DNA of 64,000 nt from Galbibacter orientalis DSM 19592 (GTDB taxonomy: Bacteria; Bacteroidota; Bacteroidia; Flavobacteriales; Flavobacteriaceae), in assembly GCF_000260115.1 (NCBI RefSeq), contig NZ_JH651379.1, positions 2,050,501 to 2,114,500 on the forward strand. Direction: 5' to 3'. Shown in pieces: positions 26,552-36,026 of this stretch. The notes beneath the pieces are model-generated. The model ran no database searches. It was not told the origin of the DNA and saw only the letters and a program-made list of their open reading frames with translations. The stretch's first letter is position 1. Each line of letters opens with the position of its first letter. The translations under genes were made by a program, and so were the position numbers.

Positions 26552-27409
26552 TCAATCAATGGTGTCTTTGTATTGATAAGCGGTTTTACCATAAGCTTTT
26601 TTAAAAATTTTGTTAAGGTGACTACCATCTGTAAAATTCAGTTCATCGGCAATTTCTGAAATGCTAAGGTTACTGAACTTTAACCTGGTTTTAATAAGTT
26701 CAATCTTATAAGCATTGATGTAGCTTTTAATTGTTTTGCCTGTTTCCCGCTTAAAATACCGGTTTAAATGATCGGGCGATTTATTAAAATTGTCAGCTAA
26801 TGATTTAAGTTTAATAAGATCCTTTTCATAAATATTTTGTTGTATATAGGTAATGATTTCATATATCTTGTTTTTTGGATCCTTTAGTTTAGAATGTGCG
26901 ATAATGTTTTCTTGAATATTTCTAGCCACAAGATGAAGTAGTAAAAAAACGATGTTTTGTGCTATAATAAACCTGTATTGTCGATTATTGTCTTCCTCAT
27001 TTAGCAACTGATCGATCAGTGCCCGGTAAATCATTTTATCGTTCTCCGTAATAATATTCCCCTGTATATTGTGGTGGTTATGGAAAACATATTCCAGTTC
27101 TTTAAAGAACCTGCTCAAATCCGCTTTCCCAGTTTTCTTCTTGGGATTTTCGCTAAAAAAGCTTTCCGTAAAATCTATGATACAGAAGGTAGTTGTTTCG
27201 GCAACGGCAAAGTTATGTATATCTTCAGGAGTCAACAAAAACAGGTCTCCCTTTGAAAAATCATAGTGGTTTTTGTTGATCGTATGCTTGCCTTTTCCTT
27301 TTAATACATATATCAACTCAAAATAATTATGACTATGCGACCGTGATGTATTGGAACTAATGGTCTTGGTGAAAATTTTTACATCGGTATAAATATGGGC
27401 GGAATTCAT
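26552..27409 (-). CDS. AraC-family regulator with N-terminal cupin
   Basis: The 285-residue protein has a cupin sensor domain (HSHNYFELIYVLKGKGKHTI, about residues 23-42) and a C-terminal double HTH at about 185-285. The latter includes LKSLADNFNKSPDHLNRYFK and ISEIADELNFTDGSHLNKIF. The cupin's His residues could bind a small molecule or metal. It is divergent from the P1B-4 ATPase gene with about 100 bp between them, so it probably regulates that gene and itself. It is also convergent with the end of the zinc operon, 33 bp away. The inducer cannot be told. Confidence 0.87.
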   Translation of the reverse strand: MNSAHIYTDVKIFTKTISSNTSRSHSHNYFELIYVLKGKGKHTINKNHYDFSKGDLFLLTPEDIHNFAVAETTTFCIIDFTESFFSENPKKKTGKADLSRFFKELEYVFHNHHNIQGNIITENDKMIYRALIDQLLNEEDNNRQYRFIIAQNIVFLLLHLVARNIQENIIAHSKLKDPKNKIYEIITYIQQNIYEKDLIKLKSLADNFNKSPDHLNRYFKRETGKTIKSYINAYKIELIKTRLKFSNLSISEIADELNFTDGSHLNKIFKKAYGKTAYQYKDTID

Positions 27410-27467
27410 TTCGCTAAGGTACTCAAAAAAGTCGTTTTTTTACCTAAATAATTTTACTTTGTTGCCA

Positions 27468-27475
27468 TATATTTG
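27468..27475 (+). promoter_or_regulatory. Bacteroidota -7 promoter element (TATATTTG) for the P1B-4 ATPase
   Basis: TATATTTG matches TAnnTTTG and lies 36 nt before the ATG at 27511, within the divergent spacer shared with the AraC gene. I see no convincing -33 TTTG at normal distance, which fits an activator-dependent promoter. Confidence 0.4.
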
Positions 27476-27510
27476 TACGACACGGTCAATTTATATTCAA
27501 ACAAGGGGTT

Positions 27511-29412
27511 ATGGAAGCTACGCTCAGTACTAAAAAAGGTTTTTCGTTCGGTTTATGGGAAAGTCACGGGTCGGCAATCGTTACTTCGTTTTGCCTTCTA
27601 TTTATCATTCTGGCCTATTTGGCGAGGATAAATGACCATTTCTTTCTTGAAATTACCCTATTTCTGTTTGCATATCTTATTGGAGGGTATCAAAAAGCAC
27701 TAGAAGGTCTCCATACGCTGTTCAAGGAAAAGGATTTAGATGTCGATCTGCTAATGGTGATCGCCGCAATTGGTGCTGCCGCAATAGGGTATTGGATGGA
27801 CGGGGCCATTTTGATTTTTATTTTTTCGTTGAGCGGCACTTTGGAAGGATATACGATGGAACGGACCAATAAGGATATTCGCTCCATTCTGGACCTCCGT
27901 CCGGAAAAGGCGGTTTTACTAAGAAATGCCAAACAAGTACCGATCAAAGCAGAAGAATTAAAGAAAGATGACACTATTTTGGTCAAGCCCGGGGAGCGTA
28001 TCGCAGCTGACGGTATTATTTCCCAAGGATATTCTGCAATATATCAAGCTACCATAACCGGAGAATCGGTTCCCGTGGACAAAACTGTTGATGATGAAGT
28101 TTTTGCAGGTACGGTAAACGGTTACGGCGCCATAGAGGTCAAGGTAACCAAGCTGGCGGGAGAAACGATGCTCTCCAAAATTATTCATTTAGTGCAGGAA
28201 GCTACAAAGGAAAAACCGCCCAACCAGCTTTTCGTTGAAAAATTTGAGGGTATATATGCAAAAATCGTTGTATTAACGGCCATAGTCCTAATGATTGCCC
28301 CTCCTTTTTTGATAGGTTGGTCGTGGAAGGAAACCATTTACAGGGCTATGATTTTCTTAGTTGTGGCTTCCCCCTGCGCGTTGGTATCCTCTATTATGCC
28401 GGCTATATTGTCGGCAATATCGAACGCTTCCAAGGAAAGGGTTTTGTTCAAAGGGGGTGCGCACCTTGAAAATATCGCAGGGGTTAAGGCAGTAATTTTC
28501 GACAAAACAGGAACCCTTACTTACGGCCAACCCGTTGTGCAGGAGATCATTTCATATGAAGGTACTCCTGAAATGGAATTATTGAAAATAACGGCTTCCA
28601 TAGAGGCTTTATCCGAACATCCCATCGCAAGGTCAATAGTTCAATATGCCATAAATAATGATCTTGAACTGGAGCACTCCACAAACTTACGGTCTCTTCA
28701 AGGTTTGGGGGTTGAAGGCTCATTGAATGGAATAAATTATAAAGTGGGCAAAAAGGATATGTTAGATAACATAGCCCTGACCAAAGAACAGGAAAATTTG
28801 GCGCTCAAATTTGAACAGCAGGGAAGGACGATCATATTTGTTTCCAACGAACAAAGCCTTATAGGAATGATTTCAATTTTTGACCAAGTAAGGCTCGAAG
28901 CTAGAAGTGTGATCAAACAGTTAAAAAATATGAATATTCGTGTAGCGCTTTTAACGGGTGATAACGAGGTAACGGCTAAAAAAATTGGGGAAAACGCAGG
29001 GATAGAAGAAATTTATTCTGGTCTTTTACCGGAAGACAAGGTTGAATTTATAAAAAAAATGACCACTAAATATGGGAAGGTGGCAATGGTTGGGGATGGA
29101 ATAAATGACGCACCTGCCCTGGCCGCTGCATCCGTAGGTATCGCTATGGGCGCAGCAGGCACGGATATAGCAATAGAAGCTGCCGATGTCGTTTTAATGG
29201 CCGACAATATCGAAAAAATACCATTTGCCATTTCCTTGGGCAAAAGGACCAACAGGATCATCAAACAGAACGTGGCCTTTGCCATTGGCGTAGCGCTTAC
29301 CCTTATTGTCTTAAATTTTATAGGAGGAATTATAAATTTACCAGAAGGTGTCGTTGGGCACGAAGGAAGCACCGTGTTGGTTATACTTAGCGGTTTGAGG
29401 TTACTGCGATAA
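27511..29412 (+). CDS. P1B-4-type ATPase with SPC motif (Co/Fe exporter candidate)
   Basis: The 633-residue P-type ATPase has SPC at 287-289 (ASPCALVSSIMPAIL) instead of CPC, D331 in DKTGTLTYG, SEHPIARS and GDGINDAPA. SPC and the lack of an N-terminal metal-binding domain define the P1B-4 group, whose characterised members export Co(II) or Fe(II), as CoaT, PfeT and CtpD. A cytochrome-FTR1 iron permease gene follows 118 bp downstream, favouring an iron role. The AraC regulator is divergent. The ion assignment is inferred from motif and context, not shown. Confidence 0.87.
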   Translation: MEATLSTKKGFSFGLWESHGSAIVTSFCLLFIILAYLARINDHFFLEITLFLFAYLIGGYQKALEGLHTLFKEKDLDVDLLMVIAAIGAAAIGYWMDGAILIFIFSLSGTLEGYTMERTNKDIRSILDLRPEKAVLLRNAKQVPIKAEELKKDDTILVKPGERIAADGIISQGYSAIYQATITGESVPVDKTVDDEVFAGTVNGYGAIEVKVTKLAGETMLSKIIHLVQEATKEKPPNQLFVEKFEGIYAKIVVLTAIVLMIAPPFLIGWSWKETIYRAMIFLVVASPCALVSSIMPAILSAISNASKERVLFKGGAHLENIAGVKAVIFDKTGTLTYGQPVVQEIISYEGTPEMELLKITASIEALSEHPIARSIVQYAINNDLELEHSTNLRSLQGLGVEGSLNGINYKVGKKDMLDNIALTKEQENLALKFEQQGRTIIFVSNEQSLIGMISIFDQVRLEARSVIKQLKNMNIRVALLTGDNEVTAKKIGENAGIEEIYSGLLPEDKVEFIKKMTTKYGKVAMVGDGINDAPALAAASVGIAMGAAGTDIAIEAADVVLMADNIEKIPFAISLGKRTNRIIKQNVAFAIGVALTLIVLNFIGGIINLPEGVVGHEGSTVLVILSGLRLLR

Positions 29413-29477
29413 CTAAAAAAAACAGTAATACTATTTAAGATTTTCGATGATGACGCTTAATAGGTCTCAAAATATGA

Positions 29478-29485
29478 TACCTTTG
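29478..29485 (+). promoter_or_regulatory. Bacteroidota -7 promoter element (TACCTTTG) for the iron permease
   Basis: TACCTTTG matches TAnnTTTG, giving a predicted start a few bases downstream, at or next to the palindrome at 29491. The ATG is at 29531. Confidence 0.45.
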
Positions 29486-29490
29486 TTTAT

Positions 29491-29503
29491 ATTTAGTCTA
29501 AAT
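29491..29503. promoter_or_regulatory. Palindromic operator candidate before the iron permease gene
   Basis: ATTTAGTCTAAAT is a perfect 13-bp palindrome at the predicted transcription start, 28 bp before the ATG. The half-site resembles DtxR/IdeR-type iron-repressor boxes more than the classical Fur box. I saw no second copy in the window. Confidence 0.45.
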
Positions 29504-29530
29504 AATAATTAGTTATTTAATATTATCCCA

Positions 29531-31480
29531 ATGCGATTACAACTTCATTCAATCCCGTCATACTTCCTATATATTTTTATATTTTTCTCGTCTCTTCAGG
29601 TTTCTGCCAAAGAAAAGGATACTAATATTCAAAGTGTAATCCACCTTTTGGATTATCTTTCAAAAGATTATCCAATGGCGGTAAGGGATGGTGAGATACT
29701 GGATAATGCGGAGTATGCCGAAATGCAGGAGTTTAGCGACAAAATTTTCAACTTAGCACAAAAAATAAAATTACCATCCGAATCAGGGCAATCTATCCTT
29801 TCTGACTTAAATGATTTAAAAACCCTTGTTCGGAATAAAGCTTCCAGTAAAAAAATCAAGGATGTAGCGGAAAAAGCAAAATGGGCGATCATTAAAGCGA
29901 CCGGTTATGAAGTTGCGCCCATAAATTGGCCGGACAATGCAAATGGCAAAAGTCTATATATGCAGAACTGCGTTCAATGCCACGGACCAAAAGGCGGAGG
30001 AAACGGAACTTTAGCCGCCGGCTTAAAACCTGCACCTGCAAATTTTTTAAATGATTCATTAATGGCAGGCCTGTCCCCATTTGAAGCCTATAATACAGTC
30101 AAACTGGGCGTGGAAGGAACAGCTATGCGGTCGTTTACAGAACTAACCGATAAAGAAGCTTGGGATTTGGCCTTTTATGTCAAATCATTACGGTTTCAAA
30201 AACAAAAAATAGATTCTGTATCCTTGAAAAAAATATTCGATGAAGAATATGGCAATACCACTCTAAAATATGTCGCTACCCTATCCGATAATGAATTAAT
30301 AAACAAACTCGGCCCGGATATACAGGGTCAAAAAAAGTTGAAGGCGTTAAGGATTTTTTCCCCTTCGGGAAAACTATCGCAATCCAGTTTGACTGTTGCG
30401 AGAGATTACCTTCATCAAGCATTGTTAAACTATAAAAATGGCAAGAAAGACGAAGCCCGTCAAAAAGCCTTGGCTGCCTATTTAGAGGGTATTGAACCCG
30501 TAGAAGTAAGGCTAAAAGCCAATGACCCTGCATTTACTTCCCAATTGGAGCAAAAAATGATGGATGTTAGGCAGGTCATTGAACAAGGCAAAAATTCAAG
30601 TGAGGTCGAAAATAAAATAAATAATGCTCTCTCAACAATAGACAGCGCCGAAAAAATGATGAAAGATGAAAAGCTCAACTATTGGCTTTCTTTCTTTTTG
30701 GCAGCATCTATAATGCTTCGGGAGGGACTGGAAGCCTTTTTGATCATTGCGCTTATCTTGGCGCTAATACGGAGTACACCAAAGGCTAAAAAAGCCCTGC
30801 CCTATATACACGGCGGATGGATAACCGCTATTTTAATGGGGGTGGCAGGATGGTTTCTTTCAGATTGGATTATTGGCATAAGTGGACAGAATAGGGAGAT
30901 AATGGAAGGGATTATTTCCCTGATAGCGGTAATCGTACTTGCCTTTGTCGGTTTTTGGCTTCACAACCATTCCCATTCCAAAAAATGGAAGGAGTTTATT
31001 GAAAAAAAGGTCGGGGCACAATTGAAGGGTGAAAGAATGATCGGGCTGGCATTCTTTTCATTTATGGTGGTTTTCCGCGAAGCTTTTGAATCGATTCTTT
31101 TTCTACAGGCTATTGGTTTGGAAACCGAATCCGGTGATCAATCATCTATCGGGTTTGGAGTGTTGGCGGCTTTTGCATTGATAGGTCTGCTCGCATTCCT
31201 TTTTCTGAAATATTCAAAAAAAATTCCGGTAAGGCAACTTTTTAGATATTCTTCTTGGGTAATTACCCTTCTGGCTATAATTCTAATAGGTAAAGGTATT
31301 CACGCCATTCAAGAGGCTGGTTGGCTTTCTGTAACAGGTTTCCCTGTTTCTCTTAAAATAGATTGGTTGGGGATATATCCTACCACAGAGACTTTAATAT
31401 CACAAGTGGTCTTGTTAGGGTTTCTATTGCTATTATATTATTTGAGCAGTCATAGAAATAGGGTTGTTCAAGTCAAATAA
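29531..31480 (+). CDS. Cytochrome c / FTR1 iron permease fusion
   Basis: The 649-residue protein has a signal peptide, an N-terminal helical region and a c-type cytochrome segment with haem motif CVQCH near residue 147 and an axial Met candidate (GTAMRSFTEL). From about residue 390 it has a seven-helix FTR1 permease. Both REXXE iron motifs are present: MLREGLEAFLII and VVFREAFESILF. It should import Fe(III) made by oxidation of Fe(II) at the periplasmic face, with the cytochrome passing electrons on. The architecture is known in bacteria. A palindromic operator candidate precedes it and an SPC-type ATPase lies upstream. Confidence 0.9.
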   Translation: MRLQLHSIPSYFLYIFIFFSSLQVSAKEKDTNIQSVIHLLDYLSKDYPMAVRDGEILDNAEYAEMQEFSDKIFNLAQKIKLPSESGQSILSDLNDLKTLVRNKASSKKIKDVAEKAKWAIIKATGYEVAPINWPDNANGKSLYMQNCVQCHGPKGGGNGTLAAGLKPAPANFLNDSLMAGLSPFEAYNTVKLGVEGTAMRSFTELTDKEAWDLAFYVKSLRFQKQKIDSVSLKKIFDEEYGNTTLKYVATLSDNELINKLGPDIQGQKKLKALRIFSPSGKLSQSSLTVARDYLHQALLNYKNGKKDEARQKALAAYLEGIEPVEVRLKANDPAFTSQLEQKMMDVRQVIEQGKNSSEVENKINNALSTIDSAEKMMKDEKLNYWLSFFLAASIMLREGLEAFLIIALILALIRSTPKAKKALPYIHGGWITAILMGVAGWFLSDWIIGISGQNREIMEGIISLIAVIVLAFVGFWLHNHSHSKKWKEFIEKKVGAQLKGERMIGLAFFSFMVVFREAFESILFLQAIGLETESGDQSSIGFGVLAAFALIGLLAFLFLKYSKKIPVRQLFRYSSWVITLLAIILIGKGIHAIQEAGWLSVTGFPVSLKIDWLGIYPTTETLISQVVLLGFLLLLYYLSSHRNRVVQVK

Positions 31481-31632
31481 GGAGGTGCGTAGAGTTGGTT
31501 TCCTCAATTATTTTTGAAAATTAAATACAAACTGAGAACATTTCAAAAGTTTTAAATCAAAACACTTAGACTATTTTTATTGTTAAAAAAATTAAAAAAA
31601 TGTTAATAAGAACCGAAACTCTTAAATTTTCG

Positions 31633-31640
31633 TAAATTTG
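31633..31640 (+). promoter_or_regulatory. Bacteroidota -7 promoter element (TAAATTTG) for the copper module
   Basis: TAAATTTG matches TAnnTTTG and ends 5 nt before the GTG at 31646. The same close spacing to a GTG start is seen at 11983. Confidence 0.45.
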
Positions 31641-31645
31641 CTAAA

Positions 31646-32062
31646 GTGAAAAAAATCTTCAATAAAATACTATCTGTTTTAATGGCATCTATAGTGCTGT
31701 TTACTACAATGTCGTTCGCGGTAGATATGCATTATTGTGGAGATTCTCTGGTTGATTTTTCTTTATTTCATAATGTTAAGACCTGTGGAATGGAGAATCA
31801 ACAACCCCAAAAAAGCTGTGAAAAAGGTTTCTCTGAAAAACCTTGCTGTTCTGATACGCAAATAACGATTGATGGTCATAATGAATTAAAATCATCATTC
31901 AATAATCTAACTTTTGAGCAACAAGCTTTCGTTGTCACTTTCTTCTATACTTACATTAATCTTTTTGAGGGCTTGGATGAGAACATCATCCCTTTTAAAG
32001 ATTATACGCCGCCCTATCTCATACGGGATGTGCAAGAATTAAACGAGACTTATTTAATTTGA
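31646..32062 (+). CDS. Small secreted HYC_CC_PP-family-like protein
   Basis: The 138-residue protein starts at GTG with a signal peptide (LMASIVLFTTMSFAVDM). The landmarks fit the HYC_CC_PP family: HYCGDSLVDFSLF after the signal, EKGFSEKPCCSDTQ in the middle, and KDYTPPYLIRDVQ near the end. Paired Cys and His suggest Cu binding outside the cytoplasm; the function of the family is not settled. It precedes the CusA gene by 136 bp, a spacer holding two hairpins. It is the second of three such leaders in the window (11995, 31646, 50223). Confidence 0.75.
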   Translation: MKKIFNKILSVLMASIVLFTTMSFAVDMHYCGDSLVDFSLFHNVKTCGMENQQPQKSCEKGFSEKPCCSDTQITIDGHNELKSSFNNLTFEQQAFVVTFFYTYINLFEGLDENIIPFKDYTPPYLIRDVQELNETYLI

Positions 32063-32073
32063 TTTTAAAACAG

Positions 32074-32125
32074 TTCCCGATGATTATCGGGAAAATTAGC
32101 CCTATGGTTTCTACCATTTTGGGCT
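32074..32125 (+). promoter_or_regulatory. Tandem hairpins between the secreted leader gene and cusA
   Basis: TTCCCGAT (32074-32081) pairs with ATCGGGAA (32086-32093) across GATT. Next, AGCCC-ATGGT (32098-32108) pairs with ACCAT-GGGCT (32113-32125) across TTCT, and CATTTTGTTGTG follows. Either could attenuate transcription or protect the mRNA end. The first tail (AATT) is too short for a strong terminator. Confidence 0.6.
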
Positions 32126-32198
32126 CATTTTGTTGTGTTTAATTTTCTGATACGATCAGGATTTTATTCAATGTATAACTGTTTAATTATCAATACCT

Positions 32199-35100
32199 AT
32201 GTTAAATAAGGGTATAAAATTCCTCATAGAAAATAAACTTATCGCTGTACTTATGCTCACGATTTTTGTGGGCTGGGGCATCGTTAATGCCCCATTTAAT
32301 TGGGACACCGGTTTTCTTCCCACAGATCCAGTTGCGGTAGATGCAATCCCTGATATTGGGGAAAACCAGCAAATCGTATTCACTAAATGGGAAGGCCGTT
32401 CCCCACAGGATATTGAAGATCAGATAAGTTATCCGCTTACCACCGCGTTATTGGGTATTCCGGGGGTAAAGACCATCCGTAGTTCTTCAATGTTCGGATT
32501 TTCCAGCATCTATATTATTTTTGATGAAGATGTTGAATTTTATTGGAGCCGAAGCCGCATTCTTGAAAAATTGAATTCCCTGCCCAATGGTCTTTTGCCT
32601 GATGGCGTAAACCCAAGTTTGGGTCCAGATGCGACCGGATTGGGTCAGATTTACTGGTACACTTTGGAAGGCCGTGATAAAGACGGAAATGTAACCGGGG
32701 GATGGGATTTACAGGAACTGCGCAGTATTCAGGATTATTACGTGAAATACGCCCTTTCTTCCGCTAGCGGGGTTTCTGAAGTAGCTTCTATTGGTGGTTT
32801 TCAAAAGGAATATCAAATAGATGTAGACCCCGAAAAAATGCGGCAGTACAACATCGGTCTAGGAGATGTTGTAACCGCAATAAAAGAGAGCAACAAGGAT
32901 ATTGGTGCACAAACCCTTGAAATAAACCAAGCTGAATATCTGGTGCGCGGTTTGGGCTATGTGAAATCGGTAGGGGATATTGAAAATGCAGTTGTTACTT
33001 CCGAAGATTATACTTCGATACGGGTCAAAGATATTGCCCACGTGCATTTAGGCCCTGCCCCACGTCGTGGGATTTTGGACAAGGAAGGCGCCGAAGTGGT
33101 AGGTGGTGTTGTAGTGGCCCGAAACGGGGCAAACCCGATGGAGGTCATCAACAACGTAAAGGGCAAAATAAAAGAACTGAGTTCGGGATTGCCGACCAAG
33201 AAATTGAAAGATGGCCGGACTTCCCAATTGACCATCGTTCCTTTTTACGATCGAACAGAGCTTATTAACCAAACATTAGGTACGCTCGATGAAGCACTGA
33301 CCCTTGAAATATTGATAACGATTCTGGTGATCATCGTGATGGTCTTCAATTTAAGGGCGTCTTTACTTATTTCAGGATTACTTCCAGTCGCGGTGTTGAT
33401 GGTGTTCATTGCGATGAAATTTTTTAATGTGGATGCCAATATCGTGGCTCTATCGGGAATTGCCATTGCCATTGGGACAATGGTGGATGTGGGGGTAATC
33501 CTCTGTGAAAATATTATCAGGTATTTAGACGAAGAAGATAAACGGGTTCAACAAGGGGAAATCAGACAGCCCATCAACACGCTTGTCTATAATGCTACTG
33601 CGGAAGTTTCAGGGGCAATTATCACTGCGGTACTGACCACAATCATCAGTTTTATTCCCGTATTTACGATGATAGGTGCGGAAGGAAAGTTGTTCCGCCC
33701 ATTGGCTTTTACCAAAACAATGGCATTAACAGCATCTCTTATTGTTGCTTTATTCCTTATTCCGCCATTTGCCGCATTCCTGTTCCGAAGAAAAAGCATC
33801 CGAAAAACGACCGCGCATATCATCAACGTAGTATTGATCTTTTTGGGGATCACCGTGATAGTTTTTGGATATTGGTTGGGCCTTATTTTGATTGCCTTCG
33901 GAATTGTGGGTCTTTTAAAAGATGAAAAAATTGCATCAAGGGTTTCGGACAGACTGTGGCTTTCTGAAAAGCGTGCGAACATCGTCAATATGATTATTTC
34001 CGCAATCGCCATCATATTTCTTTTGGCAGAATACTGGCGACCCTTGGGCTTTGACCGAAGCATTATGATCAACCTTCTTTTTGTGGGGATTATCTGTTTT
34101 GGTCTTTTGGGTGCATTCTGGGTACTTAAACATTATTATTCCAGCATTTTGAAATGGGCTTTGCGCAATAAAGTGTTATTTCTTTGCATCCCTACCACCG
34201 TTTTCGTCTTGGGCGTTTTAATAATGACAAATATTGGCAAGGAATTTATGCCCTCGCTCAACGAAGGTTCATTCTTGCTAATGCCCACATCGCTGCCACA
34301 CGCCGGTGTAGCGGAAAACAAGCGGGTATTACAGCAACTGGATATGGCCGTGGCAGGAATACCCGAGATTAAGACCGTAGTGGGAAAATCGGGACGGACG
34401 GAATCGGCGCTCGATCCCGCTCCCTTGTCGATGTATGAAAATATCATCCAGTATAAATCGGAATATATGGAGGATTCCGATGGAAGTCCACAACGCTATA
34501 AAGTGAACGAAGATGGGTTTTTTATACTGAAAGATGGCGGTTTGGTGACCAATCCTAACAATGAGGTTACCAATTCGGAAAACTACAAAAATGCTAAAAT
34601 TGAAGATCCGCTCCTTATTAACACAGGAAACCTTATACCGGATGAAGACGGGGAATTCTACCGAAACTGGCGTCCAAAAATACAATCCCCCGATGACATC
34701 TGGAACGAGATCATAAAGGTCACCAAACTTCCCGGGGTCACTTCCGCTCCTAAATTGCAACCTATCGAGACCCGTTTGGTAATGTTACAGACTGGGATGA
34801 GGGCACCAATGGGTATAAAGGTCAAAGGTCAGGATCTGAAACAGATTGAAGCCTTCGGTTTAAAATTGGAAGATATTTTAAAACAGGCGAAAGGTGTAAA
34901 AAAGGAAGCTGTTTTTGCGGACCGTATAGTCGGTAAGCCCTATCTGTTGATCGATATAAAAAGGGAACGGCTTGCCCGTTACGGCATTTCCATTGAAGAT
35001 GTACAACAGGTTCTTCAAGTTGCCGTGGGTGGGATGCCTTTAACGCAAACCGTTGAAGGCCGTGAACGTTATGGCGTTCGAGTGCGGTATCCAAGGGAAC

Positions 35101-36026
35101 TTCGCGGAAACGCTAATGAAATAAAAGATATTTATGTACCCGTGGAAAAAGGCAACCCGGTGCCCCTTGGGGAATTGGTGGACATCCGTTACGAAAAAGG
35201 GCCTCAGGTCATTAAAAGTGAAGATACATTCTTGGTTGGTTATGTCCTCTTTGATAAACTCGATGGCTTTGCAGAAACCAATGTAGTGGAAAATGCCCAG
35301 GCACTTATCCAACAGAAAATCGATACCGGTGAACTTACCGTCCCAAAAGGGATCAATTACAAATTTACGGGAACTTATGAAAACCAGATACGAGCCGAAA
35401 AAACCTTATCGATAGTCGTTCCGCTTGCACTCATCATTATCTTTTTAATCCTTTATTTTCAGTTCCGTTCAGTATCGACTTCTTTAATGGTTTTTACTGG
35501 GATTGCGGTCGCTTTCGCGGGTGGATTTATAATGATCTGGCTGTATGGGCAGGACTGGTTCTTCAATTTCAACTTCTTTGGGGAGAACCTCCGGGATCTT
35601 TTCAATATGAAAACCATCAATTTAAGTGTGGCCGTCTGGGTGGGCTTTATCGCTTTGTTTGGTATTGCCACCGATGATGGGGTGGTTATGGCGACTTACC
35701 TCACCCAGACATTTGATAAAAATGACCCAATGGACAAAGCGGCCATTAGGGAATCTGCTTTGTTTGCGGCCCAAAAACGTATCCGCCCCTGCTTGATGAC
35801 CACGGCAACCACCATACTTGCTCTGTTGCCCGTTTTGACCTCCACCGGCCGGGGAAGTGATATTATGATCCCAATGGCGATACCAAGTTTTGGTGGGATG
35901 ATCATTGACGTCACCTCCTATTTTATTGTACCCGTATTATTTAGTTGGAAAAAGGAAGCTGCACTTTCGCGGAAGAAGAAAGCACTAAAAAACAAATCAG
36001 GGAATACCAAAAATATTTCGAGATGA
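32199..36026 (+). CDS. cusA: CusA-type copper/silver RND pump
   Basis: The 1275-residue protein has helix-4 signature SGIAIAIGTMVDVGVILCEN around residue 430, the CusA (monovalent) class rather than the DFG type seen in the two CzcA pumps. ETRLVMLQTGMRAPMGIKV includes one Met equivalent to the CusA methionine relay. Extra length over E. coli CusA comes mainly from an insertion between about residues 740 and 840 (NEVTNSENYKNAKIE and around). It exports Cu(I) or Ag(I) from periplasm to outside. Its TGA stop overlaps the ATG of the TolC gene (ATGA at 36023). The matching adaptor lies much further away, at 48250. Confidence 0.92.
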   Translation: MLNKGIKFLIENKLIAVLMLTIFVGWGIVNAPFNWDTGFLPTDPVAVDAIPDIGENQQIVFTKWEGRSPQDIEDQISYPLTTALLGIPGVKTIRSSSMFGFSSIYIIFDEDVEFYWSRSRILEKLNSLPNGLLPDGVNPSLGPDATGLGQIYWYTLEGRDKDGNVTGGWDLQELRSIQDYYVKYALSSASGVSEVASIGGFQKEYQIDVDPEKMRQYNIGLGDVVTAIKESNKDIGAQTLEINQAEYLVRGLGYVKSVGDIENAVVTSEDYTSIRVKDIAHVHLGPAPRRGILDKEGAEVVGGVVVARNGANPMEVINNVKGKIKELSSGLPTKKLKDGRTSQLTIVPFYDRTELINQTLGTLDEALTLEILITILVIIVMVFNLRASLLISGLLPVAVLMVFIAMKFFNVDANIVALSGIAIAIGTMVDVGVILCENIIRYLDEEDKRVQQGEIRQPINTLVYNATAEVSGAIITAVLTTIISFIPVFTMIGAEGKLFRPLAFTKTMALTASLIVALFLIPPFAAFLFRRKSIRKTTAHIINVVLIFLGITVIVFGYWLGLILIAFGIVGLLKDEKIASRVSDRLWLSEKRANIVNMIISAIAIIFLLAEYWRPLGFDRSIMINLLFVGIICFGLLGAFWVLKHYYSSILKWALRNKVLFLCIPTTVFVLGVLIMTNIGKEFMPSLNEGSFLLMPTSLPHAGVAENKRVLQQLDMAVAGIPEIKTVVGKSGRTESALDPAPLSMYENIIQYKSEYMEDSDGSPQRYKVNEDGFFILKDGGLVTNPNNEVTNSENYKNAKIEDPLLINTGNLIPDEDGEFYRNWRPKIQSPDDIWNEIIKVTKLPGVTSAPKLQPIETRLVMLQTGMRAPMGIKVKGQDLKQIEAFGLKLEDILKQAKGVKKEAVFADRIVGKPYLLIDIKRERLARYGISIEDVQQVLQVAVGGMPLTQTVEGRERYGVRVRYPRELRGNANEIKDIYVPVEKGNPVPLGELVDIRYEKGPQVIKSEDTFLVGYVLFDKLDGFAETNVVENAQALIQQKIDTGELTVPKGINYKFTGTYENQIRAEKTLSIVVPLALIIIFLILYFQFRSVSTSLMVFTGIAVAFAGGFIMIWLYGQDWFFNFNFFGENLRDLFNMKTINLSVAVWVGFIALFGIATDDGVVMATYLTQTFDKNDPMDKAAIRESALFAAQKRIRPCLMTTATTILALLPVLTSTGRGSDIMIPMAIPSFGGMIIDVTSYFIVPVLFSWKKEAALSRKKKALKNKSGNTKNISR

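Noticed and set aside
35945-36022. Earlier start for the CusC-like gene within cusA.
   Set aside because: It places 26 residues before the signal peptide; ATG 36023 overlaps the cusA stop and gives a normal signal sequence.
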